A stretch of DNA of 64,000 nt from assembly GCF_022965805.1 (NCBI RefSeq), contig NC_133117.1:12424183-12488182 (forward strand), given 5' to 3'. The position numbers and the translations under genes were made by a program. The DNA is from Primulina eburnea (taxonomy: Eukaryota > Streptophyta > Magnoliopsida > Lamiales > Gesneriaceae). The notes beneath the pieces were generated by a model, which saw only the letters and a list, made by a program, of their open reading frames with translations, ran no database searches and was not told the origin of the DNA. The stretch's first letter is position 1, and every line of letters begins with the position of its first letter. Of the stretch, positions 21,525 through 30,959 are shown in pieces.

Positions 21525-23585
21525 AAACTAATTTCCACTTCTCCGCGCTCTTGAATCATCTGCTAAAATAGTCCTTAGCACGAAAATAAAAATTCAATCT
21601 CCTCACCCCCTAACTCCTCTGCTAGGCGACACCTTAGTAGGAAAATAAAATTTTTCTCCCCAACTCTGCTCCTCTACTAGGTGAAGTCTTAGTAGGAAAA
21701 TAAATTTTTCTACTCGACCTTGCTCCTCTAATAGGCGATGCCTTAGAAGGAAAATTTTTATTTCTCCCCAACTCTTCTCTTTTACTAGGCGATGCCTTAG
21801 TAGGTAGGGAAAATGAAATATTTCTCCTCAACGCTGCTCCCATACTATGCGATACCTTAGTAGGAAAAATAAAATTTAATTCTCCTCCTCCACTCTCCTA
21901 CTCTGCTAGGTGATGCCTTAGCAGGAAAATTAATTCTCCTCCTCCACTTTGCTCCTCTGCTAGGCGAAGCCTTAGCAAGAAAATTTAATATTTCTCGGCC
22001 CAAACTCTGCTCCTCTTCTAGGTGATGCCTTAGTAGGAAAATTTAATTCTCCTCCTCCACTATGCTCCTCTGCTAGGTGATGCCTTAGCAGGAAAATACA
22101 ATTCTTTTTCTCCACTCTGCTCCTCTGCTAGACGATGCCTTAGCAGGAAAAGACGACGCCTTAGTAGGAAAATTTAATTCTCTCCTCCACTCTGCTCCTC
22201 TGCTAGACGATGCCTTAGCAGGAAAATAAAGATTCTCCATTATCATCCTCTAACTCCTCTACTAAGCGACGCCTTAGCAGCAAAATAAAAATTCTCCACC
22301 CTCACCTTCTAACTCCTCTGCTAGGCGACGCCTTAACAGGAAACTAAAGATTCTCCACCCTCACCCTCTAACTCCTCTGCTAGACGACGCCTTAGCAGGA
22401 AAATTTAATTTTTCTACGCCCAAACTCTACTCCTCTGCTAGGCGATGTGTTAGCCTGGAAAATTTAATTCTCCACCTCCACTATGCTCCTTTGCTATGGG
22501 ATGCCTTAGCAGGAAAATAAAATTCTTTTCCTCACTCTGCTCCTCTGCCAGACAATACCTTAGCAGGAAAATAAAATTCTTCTCCTCCACTCCGCTCCTC
22601 TGCTAGGCGACACCTTAGCAGACAAATTTAATTCTTCTCCTTCACTCTGCTCCTCTGCTAGGCGATGCCTTAGCATGAGAATAAAAATTCTCCACCATGA
22701 CCCTCTAACTCATCTGCTAGGCGACGCCTTAGCAGAAAATAAAGATTCTCCACCCTCACCATCTAACTCCTCTACTAGGCGACGCCTTAACAGGAAAATA
22801 AAGATTCTCCACCTTCACCCTCTAACTCCTCTGCTAGGCGATGCCTTAGCAGGAAAATTTAATTTTTCTCCGCCCAAACTCTGCTCCTCTGTTAGGCGAT
22901 GCCTCAGCAGGAAAATTTAATTCTCCTCCTCCACTATGCTCCTCTGCTAGGGGATGCCTTAGCAGGAAAATAAAATTCTTTTCCTCCACTCTGCTCCTCT
23001 ACTAGGCGATACCTTAGCAGGAAAATAAAATTCTTCTCCTCCACTTTGCTGCTCTGCTAGGCGACGCCTTAGCAGGAAAATAAAGATTCTCCACCCTCAC
23101 CCTCTAACTCCTTTGCTAGGCGACGCCTTAACAGGAAAATAAAGATTATCCACCCTCACACTCTATTCCTCTGCTAGGCGACGCCTTAGCAGGAAAATAA
23201 AGATTCTCCACCATCACACTCTAACTCCTCTGCTAGGCGACGCCTTAATAGGAAAATAAAGATTCTCCACCCTCACAATCTAACTCCTCTGCTAGGCGAC
23301 GCCTTAGCAGGAAAATCAAAATTTCACATTGTCACCCTCTCACTCCTCTGCTAGGCAATACCTTGGCATGAAAATAAAAATTCTCCACCATCACCCTCTA
23401 ACTCCTCTACTAGGCGACGCCTTAGCAGGAAAATAAAAATTATCCACTCTCACCCTCTAACTCCTCTACTAGGCGATGCCTTAGCAGGAAAAAATTTATT
23501 TTTCTCCTTTCCAACTCTGCACCTCTACTAGGCGATGCCTTAGTATGAAAATAAAATTTTCCACTCTCACCTTCATAATACAACA
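21525..23585. repeat. T1 tandem array, unit about 55-59 bp
   Basis: Roughly 34 head-to-tail units, each with CTCCTCTGCTAGGCGACGCC followed by TTAGCAGGAAAAT and a variable AT/pyrimidine stretch. Two subtypes alternate (CTCACCCTCTAA and CTCCTCCACTCTG fillers). The core CTGCTAGGCG.CGCCTTAGCAG is a near-palindrome. It lies between the integrase end and the 3' LTR. Confidence 0.9.
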
Positions 23586-23664
23586 AAATTCATGAACTGA
23601 AAAGAAGAACTTGACTTTACTGAATTCAAACTGATTACATGCGAAAATTCAAATATGAAATACA

Positions 23665-24297
23665 TCAACGATAAAATCCAGAAGGATATTTTCTAAGGTG
23701 GTAAGTAATCCAGGGCATCTTTAAAGTCTTGCCTTGAGCATTCTCCAAGTAATAAGCTTCAGAATTTAATTTGTAAATCACTCTGAAAAGACCTTCCCAC
23801 TCTGGGTCCAACTTTCCCTCTGCTCTTCGTGTACCTTCACCCGGACCAAGCCACCCACTTATTCCTTTCATAATCATGTTAACCTCTACACGTGCTCTTT
23901 TTCCCTCATCCCTCACTACACCTTCATAACACCAACACACGAATTTTTGGTCCCCGCACAAGAATCCCACTCATTTTCCCACAGGAAATTTAAGCTTCTG
24001 ATGATACGTGGAAGCTACGGCTCTAAAATCCTTGAAGGCCGGCCATCTCAAGATTCCGTTATACAATGATGGAATATCTACCACCATGAAAGTTATCATT
24101 TTTGTTACCCGCTGAGGATCATTCTCCAAGGATAAGGGAAGAACAATTTGACCCAAAGGCGGGATGAAGTGTTCTGCAAACCCATACAACGGGATGGAGA
24201 CTGGCTCAAACTCAAACCCTTCCACCTTCATTCGATCCAACGTGCTTTTGAACAAGACGTTCACAGAGCTTCCATTATCAATAAATATCATCGCCAC
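23665..24297 (-). pseudogene. T1 protease and integrase C-terminal remnants
   Basis: Two abutting ORFs in minus orientation. The upstream one (24297-23971) reads an aspartic protease of the TAT type, IFIDNGSSVNVLFKSTLDRM; the usual DTGSS is DNGSS. The downstream one (23970-23665) begins with the tail of that region and ends with an integrase C-terminal segment, 'LDPEWEGLFRVIYKLNSEAYY' shortened here, and HLRKYPSGFYR. Reverse transcriptase, RNase H and the DDE core should lie between and are deleted. It encodes no functional enzyme set. Confidence 0.75.
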
Positions 24298-24693
24298 ATC
24301 TCTCCCATCTCCGCATTCCCCTCGCTTGGGAGGGGCTGTGTCTCTTCAATCCTGCTCCGCTGGCCCTCAAAATTTTCCTCTCGCTCCTGGCGAGTGGCCT
24401 GCTCTTCAGCGAACATAGATTCTTGGTTCATCTTCATAGCCTTATCCACTGTCCAAGTGATGAATTGGCCCAATTGTTCCATGGTCAAGTTCCAAACATT
24501 CTCATTGGAACGGGTTTGCTCGACCCTTGTCTCGTGAAGGGGCTGCTCGGGATCTTGTCTCTTGACGAGATTGTTCTTGTCTCGTCTCGAGATGCGGTTG
24601 TTCCTGTCTTGTCTCAACATGAGATTGTTCGGGTCCCCTCCGAGGACGCGATGATGCTGAGGTAGCTCTTCTACTCCCTCTCTTGACTACCAT
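24288..24693 (-). pseudogene. T1 gag N-terminal remnant
   Basis: After the PBS an ORF starts MVVKRGSRRATSASS (24693) and has short ETRQEQ-type repeats. It shifts frame near 24500 and continues as an acidic segment to 24288, running straight into the protease remnant. Most of the capsid domain is missing. Low-complexity Arg/Gln/Glu content limits recognition. Confidence 0.55.
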
Positions 24694-24714
24694 CTCTACG
24701 TCTCAACTTAAGAT

Positions 24715-24732
24715 TTCCCACAGACGGCGCCA
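24715..24732 (-). other. T1 primer-binding site
   Basis: Minus strand reads TGGCGCCGTCTGTGGGAA just inside the 5' LTR, the position and form of TAT-group PBSs. The tRNA is not assigned. Confidence 0.7.
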
Positions 24733-24734
24733 AG

Positions 24735-25127
24735 TGATACTCACAGGAAATTTTGGGGTCCGCTTCCAGCAAGTGTCACTAGTCCAGACGAAGGTGTGAA
24801 AATTGTCTCGAGCCTGAAATCATGAATAAGATCGTTGGAAGGGGGCCAGGCGGGTGTCCTGGCATAGCCCCTCCGACGCTCAAGTCAGAGATTGAGGATA
24901 TATGGGGGAGCAGCTAAGGGTGCTGCTAAAAACAATATGGTGAATTATTTAATGAGACACTGAAACCTGATATTTATAGGAGAATACCTGGGCCCTGATG
25001 GGCTTTCCACCCAAATGTGGTCTCGACCTCCAAATGTGATCTGGGATTAGCTTTCCACCCAAATGTGGTATCGACCTTCAAATGTGATTTGGGATGGGCT
25101 TTCCACCCAAATGTGGTTTCGACCTCC
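24735..25127 (-). repeat. T1 5' LTR, main part
   Basis: TGATAC start, same sequence as 20465-20845 but with three 48-bp units (about 24994-25127). TATTTATAGGAG (24971-24982) gives a minus-strand CTATAAATA TATA box. N1 interrupts at 25127; the remaining 35 bp are at about 29757-29791. Confidence 0.8.
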
Positions 25128-25921
25128 TGATATGAATCTGGCCGGGCATGACTTGCTAAATCTTGCGATTCGAAGCGTCAAAGAATTCGGCATGCATAAC
25201 AATGAAGTTAGAAGACATTTCAATGTTATTCAATTGCTAGATGATGAAGAGGAAGCCAAATCAAGACCCGGAACCCAAGAGCCCCGTGCTAGGGCGGTCA
25301 AACATTACCGCCCCAGCGTCAAAGACACAGTCCAGAAGGTGAAGTCCAGAGAGTCGCGCTAGGGCGGCCTAACTTCACCGCCCCAGCGCGCCTAGTCCAG
25401 CAGAGTTGGCGCTAGGGCGGCCAAACTTCACCGCCCCAGCGCTGCCACAGCCGAGAATAATACCTAGTTTCCTCTTTTAGAGTTTAATTGATTAGGTAAT
25501 TAGATTTTCATATCTTTCTGATTTGTAACAATATATGGACGCAAATTAATGATTGTAAACATAACTTTTTATAATTTTTATAATATTTGTGAGTTTTCTC
25601 TCAACTTTTCAAAGCTTGGCTTTGTATACACCTTCGTGTGTTTCTCAAATCAAACTTATCAAAGTTTAATACTTTGTGGAGTTTGTCAATTGTTCTTCAC
25701 TCGGATTGTCAAAGACGAGTTCTTTGAAGGTTCACTTGAATTTTCGATTGTTACCTTCGTTAATATTTGTTGCTAAACTCTTCGTAATTTAGAGGTGAAT
25801 ATTACAACTTACTTGTGTCAAAAAGATCGGGACAACACAACCGTTTCTTTGTTTCATCGAATCGAGGGCGTGACTCCGTTTTTGAGCGCGTTTGCTTTTC
25901 GTGGTTCGAAGGATCGCATCA
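25128..25921 (+). repeat. N1 5' LTR
   Basis: TGATATGAATC...ATCGCATCA, 794 bp. Differs from the 3' copy by scattered changes (a few percent by eye). Holds the GC-rich hairpin cluster at 25285-25440. Confidence 0.88.
25285..25440. repeat. N1 LTR hairpin cluster
   Basis: Three pairs of GCGCTAGGGCGG and CCGCCCCAGCGC separated by about 11-15 nt (TCAAACATTA, CCTAACTTCA, CCAAACTTCA), each able to form a stem-loop. The equivalent in the 3' LTR is 29115-29275 with more mismatches. Confidence 0.8.
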
Positions 25922-25923
25922 TT

Positions 25924-25935
25924 TGGTATCAGAGC
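25924..25935 (+). other. N1 primer-binding site (initiator tRNA-Met)
   Basis: TGGTATCAGAGC two bases after the 5' LTR end. Confidence 0.88.
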
Positions 25936-26628
25936 TTAGGTTCCCTTTGATTCAAGTAAGTTTATTATTTTTATTTTCATATCTGTATTTATCCTTGTTT
26001 GTTATCAGATCTGTTTTATCCGTTCGTTCTTCGTCTTTCGTGGATCACTGATTCTCGAAAATTGTCTGGTTTGTTTTCTCTTTTTTCGAGTGCACAAAGA
26101 ATCCTTGTGCAAGAGGAAAAAAAAAGAGTACAAAAATTCCGAGAATTGGCCATATATCGGTTTTGTTATTTTGTTCTACTCTCTTGTGGGAGCCATATTC
26201 AAGTGCCTCTCACAATAAAAAATAAAATAAAATTGTGCTATTATTTAGCATTGCATCTTGTTCCTTTTTATGAGTCATATTCAAGCGACTCTCACAATCG
26301 AAAAAAAAATATTTCAAATTTCTTTTTTTTGCAGTCCGTGTAAGTCAGTTTGCAGGTGTCATGAAGTTTGAACTTGTGAGTTTGATGCACACAAGCTATA
26401 AAGCCTAAACGTTTACCCTACGAGAGAACTCTCAAAAATCGAGTAAAATACTCGAGTGTGAGTGTTATTTCTTGGAGTGACGTGTGAGGTATTTGTAGTG
26501 AGGACAAAAAAAAAAAATAGACAAAAAAAAAGAGTGTCGAGGTGAATTTTCATTGGAGTGACCAGTGAGAATTTGTGGTGAGGAAAATTTATTCTTTTAT
26601 TGTTTATACTAACCTTTCTTGCAGGTAT

Positions 26629-27591
26629 AATGATTGACGATAGTGATTTTGAATCAATGTTAGGAGGGTTGGATAGAATGTGGGAGAAGGAGTTTAAGCC
26701 TCTACGAAAAACAAATATAGGGGGTGTGAAGAAGAGGCAATGCATGATAGGCATGTTGATGAGGGTAGTCGAGGTAGTGGAGTTGAAAGAAGTAGAGCAT
26801 TTAATTTGCATCATGATGATGATAGGCGATGTGCGGAGAATAGAGGAGTGGGCAGAAGGGGTGAACGTGTTGTGCATAGGGTGTCTTTGACATCCACTTG
26901 GCGGACGAGCTTGGGAGAGAAAATCATTGCTAATCCAATGAAGGAGTCGAAACGTGAAGCTAGCAAATATGAATATCAAGGTACATCTAAAAATTCAATT
27001 TCTCGTACTTGTGATATTATATGTTGTTGGTTTCTAGAGGTCGGGCATGATATCAACCAATGTCCACGTGAGGAGGTGATCGTAATAAAATCTTCAGTTG
27101 AGCCTAAATCACAAATGGAGGTTGATGTTGTGTGTGAGCTTGAATCTCTTGTGGAGGATGAGGTTGTTATTGAACTTAAACATGAAGTTGAGGTTGTAGT
27201 TGAGCCTCAATATGAGGTTGTGGTTGATAAAATTGATGATTATAGTATTCCACTAGTTGGTGAGTCGAATGATATTAAACGATGTACAGTGGAATCTGAA
27301 TCATTAGGAGGAAGAGAAGTGTCTACTTTGTGTACTAGGGAGAAGGAGGGTAGGCAAGGAAAAATTGTTGTGCATAAATTTCTTGAGGAACAAAATATTT
27401 CATTGGTTCAATTGAATCCAAATGTTCTTGAGGATCAATTGAAATTTATTAATGAATTGAGTGAAAAAAAAAATGTGAAATGGCCGAAAAAAAGAGAGAA
27501 CAAAAGAGTGAGATGGTCATATAAAAGAAACAAGAGAGAAAAGATGAAAAAGAAAAAGAGGCCAAAGAAAAGAAAAAGAAAAATAAATTAA
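26629..27591 (+). pseudogene. N1 gag-like ORF
   Basis: Starts MIDDSDFESMLGGLDRMW at about 26629, then shifts frame near 26740 into a 283-codon reading that ends at 27591. Features: His/Asp/Arg-rich segment after the shift; a decayed zinc knuckle reading CCWFLEVGHDINQCPREEV (one spacing Cys displaced); a long acidic stretch of VEVVVEPQ-type repeats; and a very basic Lys/Arg end. The knuckle and what follows resemble the gag end of gypsy elements, with the capsid domain apparently deleted. It cannot be assigned more precisely. Confidence 0.5.
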
Positions 27592-27903
27592 AGGCCCAAA
27601 AGAGTGAGGTTGAGAGTTGTTTATTCTTGCATAAACCATTTCATGTACCTTTGTACAAAGTGGTTTATTCTCATTATGATGATATAGCCGGTTCAATCCC
27701 GAGCATCGTTATTTCTTCTTTGCAGGATGATGGTGATGTCAGGATGAGGAGGCGATCAAGTGTTGATGGTGTGAGAACACAATAGGATGATCCATATGAA
27801 TTTGGGAGTAATCAAGGTGAGGTAAGGTTAGTTGCCAACGCAACAAACATAAGGTATGATTTGCTTCCTTACCTTAATTCATTAATGTGTTATTTTCAAA
27901 ACT

Positions 27904-28512
27904 TTGAGAGAAAATTTTGAAAAGGATGATTTTAAGAGAGGTGATTGGATCTTCACTTTTGTCTCTAAATTTTATGAATGTGAGAATTATGAGAAGTTTC
28001 ATGCATTGAGTTTGAGCATTGTTGATTTTGGTATCTCACGAGTTGTTAAATTTGTGGGAATTGGTGGCTACAAAATTTTATATGCATTAGACTTCAATTA
28101 TTGTGACGTGATAAATGATTCCATGGATAGTACATTGAGTGTGTCCTATTTGCATGATTTTTATTTGTTTGGTGATGGTTTTAAGAGTAGTGATGTATTG
28201 TTTGCACCTATTATGGATTGTGGTTTCTCACAAGTTACTAAGTTGATGGGATTTGTTTCCTCCAATAGTTTATTTATATTAGACTTAGATGCTTGTGATG
28301 AGACAAGGGATTCTATGAATAGTACATGTGACATGTTCTATTTGCAAGTCCTATATTTGCTTGATGGTGCCATTGCAAAGAGCATGGATGGATATGATAA
28401 TTGTTTCATTATGGTGAATATATGTTTAAAGAGATTAAATTTGACATTTTATATTCATTGCATGAATTACCTTATGGTGAAGCGTATCTTATTGGCTTTA
28501 TCATTGACATAA
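27904..28512 (+). CDS. N1 unknown ORF with internal duplication (202 codons)
   Basis: No known family is recognised. The reading holds two similar modules of about 54 residues, 63 residues apart: module 1 from about residue 39 (IVDFGISRVVKFVG ... DSMDSTLSVSYLHDFYLF) and module 2 from about 102 (IMDCGFSQVTKLMG ... DSMNSTCDMFYLQVLYLL). They share roughly 40 percent of residues by eye, including the DSM.ST core. The sequence is hydrophobic and low in charge, with no clear signal peptide. It lies where RT/integrase would be in a full gypsy element. It may be decayed, duplicated former coding or non-coding DNA; the first in-frame ATG is used. Confidence 0.35.
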   Translation: MRENFEKDDFKRGDWIFTFVSKFYECENYEKFHALSLSIVDFGISRVVKFVGIGGYKILYALDFNYCDVINDSMDSTLSVSYLHDFYLFGDGFKSSDVLFAPIMDCGFSQVTKLMGFVSSNSLFILDLDACDETRDSMNSTCDMFYLQVLYLLDGAIAKSMDGYDNCFIMVNICLKRLNLTFYIHCMNYLMVKRILLALSLT

Positions 28513-28847
28513 TGCGTGATTATATGTGTTGGTTGCATATGAAGATGTATGTTAAGTGGTGTAGTCAAAGGTGCATTGGATATAGGGAAAGGGCATCTAA
28601 GCTAGATTCTTACATGTTGCATCAATTATATCTTATTCCTAGTAGACAATGGTCGTACTCATGCATGTATATTATTTTGGTATTGACTAGGTCTAAGAAG
28701 GGGAGGAACATAATTTTTGTGATACTTAATGGTATTTTATCATTTGATGTCATTTATTATTTAGTGTATATTGAGGTTGATGAGTTGATAGTGAAGGCAA
28801 ACGTGGAGGAGTTAGGTATCAAAACGTTGATGGCATCTACAATCTAG
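28401..28847 (+). CDS. N1 second ORF, unknown (148 codons)
   Basis: Overlaps the end of the previous ORF in another frame and reads to a TAG at 28847. It starts MFHYGEYMFKEIKFDILYSL and ends with an acidic VEELGIKTLMASTI tail. No family recognised. Overlap in a different frame and lack of a promoter make expression doubtful. Together with 27904-28512 it may represent one longer, frameshifted protein. Confidence 0.25.
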   Translation: MFHYGEYMFKEIKFDILYSLHELPYGEAYLIGFIIDIMRDYMCWLHMKMYVKWCSQRCIGYRERASKLDSYMLHQLYLIPSRQWSYSCMYIILVLTRSKKGRNIIFVILNGILSFDVIYYLVYIEVDELIVKANVEELGIKTLMASTI

Positions 28848-28957
28848 TGATTAAAAGGTAAGCATGTTGATAATTTAATTCTTTTTATTACTAACTTGCT
28901 TCATTTTTGCGTAGGTAGCCAAGATTTGAGGACAAATCTTTTTGAAGAAGGGGAGTA

Positions 28958-29750
28958 TGATATGAATCTGGCCGGGCACGACGTGCTAAATCTTGCGATT
29001 CGAAGCGTCAAAGAATCGGCATGCATAACAATGAAGTTAGAAGGCATTTCAATGTTATTCAATTGTTAGATGATGAAGAGGAAGCCAAATGAAGACCCGG
29101 AACCTGAAAGCCCCGCGCTAGGGCGGTCAAACATTACCGCCCCAGCATCAAAGACACTGTCCAGAAGGTGAAGTCCAGAGAGTCGCGCGCTATGGTGGCC
29201 AAACTTCACCGTCCCAGCGCGCCTAGTCCAACAGAGTTGGCGCTAGGTCGGCCAAACTTCACCACCCCAGCGCGTCGCAGCCGAGAATAATACCTAGTTT
29301 CCTATTTTAGAGTTTTAATTGATTAGGTAATTAGATTTTCATATCTTCTGATTTGTATCAATATATGAACGCAAATTAATGATTGTAAACATAACTTTTG
29401 ACCATTTTTATGATATTTATGGGTTTTCTCTCAACTTTTCAAAGCTTGGCTTTGTATACACCTTAGTGTGTTTCTCAAATCAAACTTCTCAAAGTTTAAT
29501 ACTTTGTGGCGTTTGTCAATTGTTCTTCACTCGAATTGTCAAAGACGAGTTCTTTGAAGGTTCGCTTGAATTTTCGATTGTTACCTTCGTTAATATTTGT
29601 TTCTAAATTCTTCGTAATTTAGAGGTGAAGATTACACCTTACTTGTGTCAAAAAGATCGGGACAACACAACCGTTTCTTTGTTTCATCGAATCGAGGGCG
29701 TGACTCCGTTTTTGAGCGCGTTTGCTTTCGTGGTTCGAAGGATAGCATCA
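28958..29750 (+). repeat. N1 3' LTR
   Basis: TGATATG... to ...ATAGCATCA, after the PPT GAAGAAGGGGAG (28946-28955). 793 bp. Confidence 0.88.
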
Positions 29751-29796
29751 TTCTCCAAATGTGATTGGGCCTAGTGTGCCCATGGGTATCAAGATC

Positions 29797-30948
29797 CAAC
29801 CACATTCTATGTGTTTAAAGGTGTTGGAACCAGGAGTTGCAGCATTCCAACCGCATTGTTTGCAACCGGATCCTTCAAGACTGAATCACAATTCAACTGG
29901 GCTGGATTACTTTTGTGCTACAACCGGATATTATACAGTTCAACCAGGCGCTACATGTTTGAGTGCTAGATGGATTAGTACCGAATTCACAAAGTTCAAA
30001 GATATCATACCTAGTATTTCTTGACAAATAATGCACAAAAAATCAAGCAATCAATAAATCTGAAAGTTTACAAATGAGACATATTGATGTTACAACCTTC
30101 TTTCTCACGAAAACAAGATAAAGAGCCGTCGTCAACAGTATTTTTGGCAAAGTGCCAGCAAATCATTAAATCCAGCATACTATGATTTAAAAAATGACGA
30201 AGGTAAAGTTGTTTTTTACAATAGAAAAATCGAATGCTACAAAGTTTTGAACGTTAGAATCACGATCAACTATAAATTGACAGAGCCCTCAAACCATTAA
30301 AGATATCAAGTGAACTATGCAACCTACAAGCTTTTAAACTTTTTAAAAGATATTCAGCACACTAATTTGAAATATGTAGCCCACTATTAATAGTGTACCT
30401 AAGATCATTAAGGATCATCAAGGGCAGTTAATAAATTCTCAAAATAGATCTCACAAGTCCAGCCAAGAGTTGTTAAAGATATCAAATCTTAGGATTCATC
30501 TACTACTTTCATTCCCATGACAATTGTTATTATTGTGTACACTAGTAGTTTTAATTAAAGCAAATGATAATTCCTATATTGACGTGATTTTGTACACAAG
30601 TTATAAAACTAAAGTCTTCTAGTGAATTATTTTTAAAGTGAAAGAAAAGGACGTGTAAAAGAATTTTTTTTCGAACTTCTATAAACTCCCGTGTCATTTA
30701 CTTTTAACCAAATTTTATTTATCTGATTTCACTGTTAAAAGATTTTTATATCGATATCGAGATCCAGCCAAACTATTTCCGTACTTTTAATCTACTTTAA
30801 AGTGGTGGAACCTCATCTGTCTGGTTGAGGATAGGACTTAAGTTGTTAATAAATGTTTAGTCCGGTTTGAATATCTCATCGTGTTCTAACATTCTAAAAG
30901 AATTTCAAAGTTTTTTCACCGCTTCTAAACACATTTCCATACCTAACA
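29797..30948 (+). repeat. S1 LTR, main part
   Basis: Continues the LTR begun at 20453. Resemblance to S2 is clearest at about 30640-30700 and 30895-30948. The 5' part holds repeated AACC-containing phrases like the ACCAG phrases in the S2 LTR. No coding sequence; an ORF at 29761-30024 is not considered real. Confidence 0.6.
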
Positions 30949-30951
30949 AGT

Positions 30952-30959
30952 TGTATTAG
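30952..30959 (+). other. Decayed S1 primer-binding site, split by L1
   Basis: TTGTATTAG before L1 joins AGT after it (32787-32789), giving 9 of 12 matches to the initiator tRNA-Met PBS TGGTATCAGAGC. Confidence 0.55.

Larger units (their letters stand above)
25128..29750 (+). mobile_element. N1: non-autonomous gypsy-type LTR element
   Basis: Two LTRs (25128-25921 and 28958-29750), a tRNA-iMet PBS, a PPT and imperfect 5-bp flanks (CCTCC at 25123-25127; TCTCC at 29752-29756, with one extra T). The 3-kb interior has a short gag start, a decayed zinc knuckle, an unknown region, and the polyprotein tail motif DLRTNLFEEGE typical of gypsy elements just before the PPT. No protease, RT or integrase is visible. 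It is inserted in the T1 5' LTR. Confidence 0.85.
20465..29791 (-). mobile_element. T1: non-autonomous TAT-like Ty3/gypsy element
   Basis: Minus orientation. It has a 3' LTR (20465-20845), a PPT, a long 3' untranslated region with a 2-kb tandem array, remnants of gag, protease and integrase C terminus, a PBS, and a 5' LTR (24735-25127 continued at about 29757-29791) split by N1. The AGATC duplication matches on both sides. Without N1 it is about 4.7 kb; RT, RNase H and the integrase core are missing, so it could only move with help. Protease and integrase-tail motifs plus the repeat-bearing 3' UTR fit the TAT/Ogre group. Confidence 0.85.

Noticed and set aside
21525..23585. CRISPR-like array
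   Set aside because: Units are head-to-tail without unique spacers, the organism is a plant, and the array sits in the 3' UTR of a TAT-like element.
26413..26979. 188-codon minus-strand ORF
   Set aside because: Antisense to the N1 leader and gag start; includes homopolymer runs and no recognisable domain.
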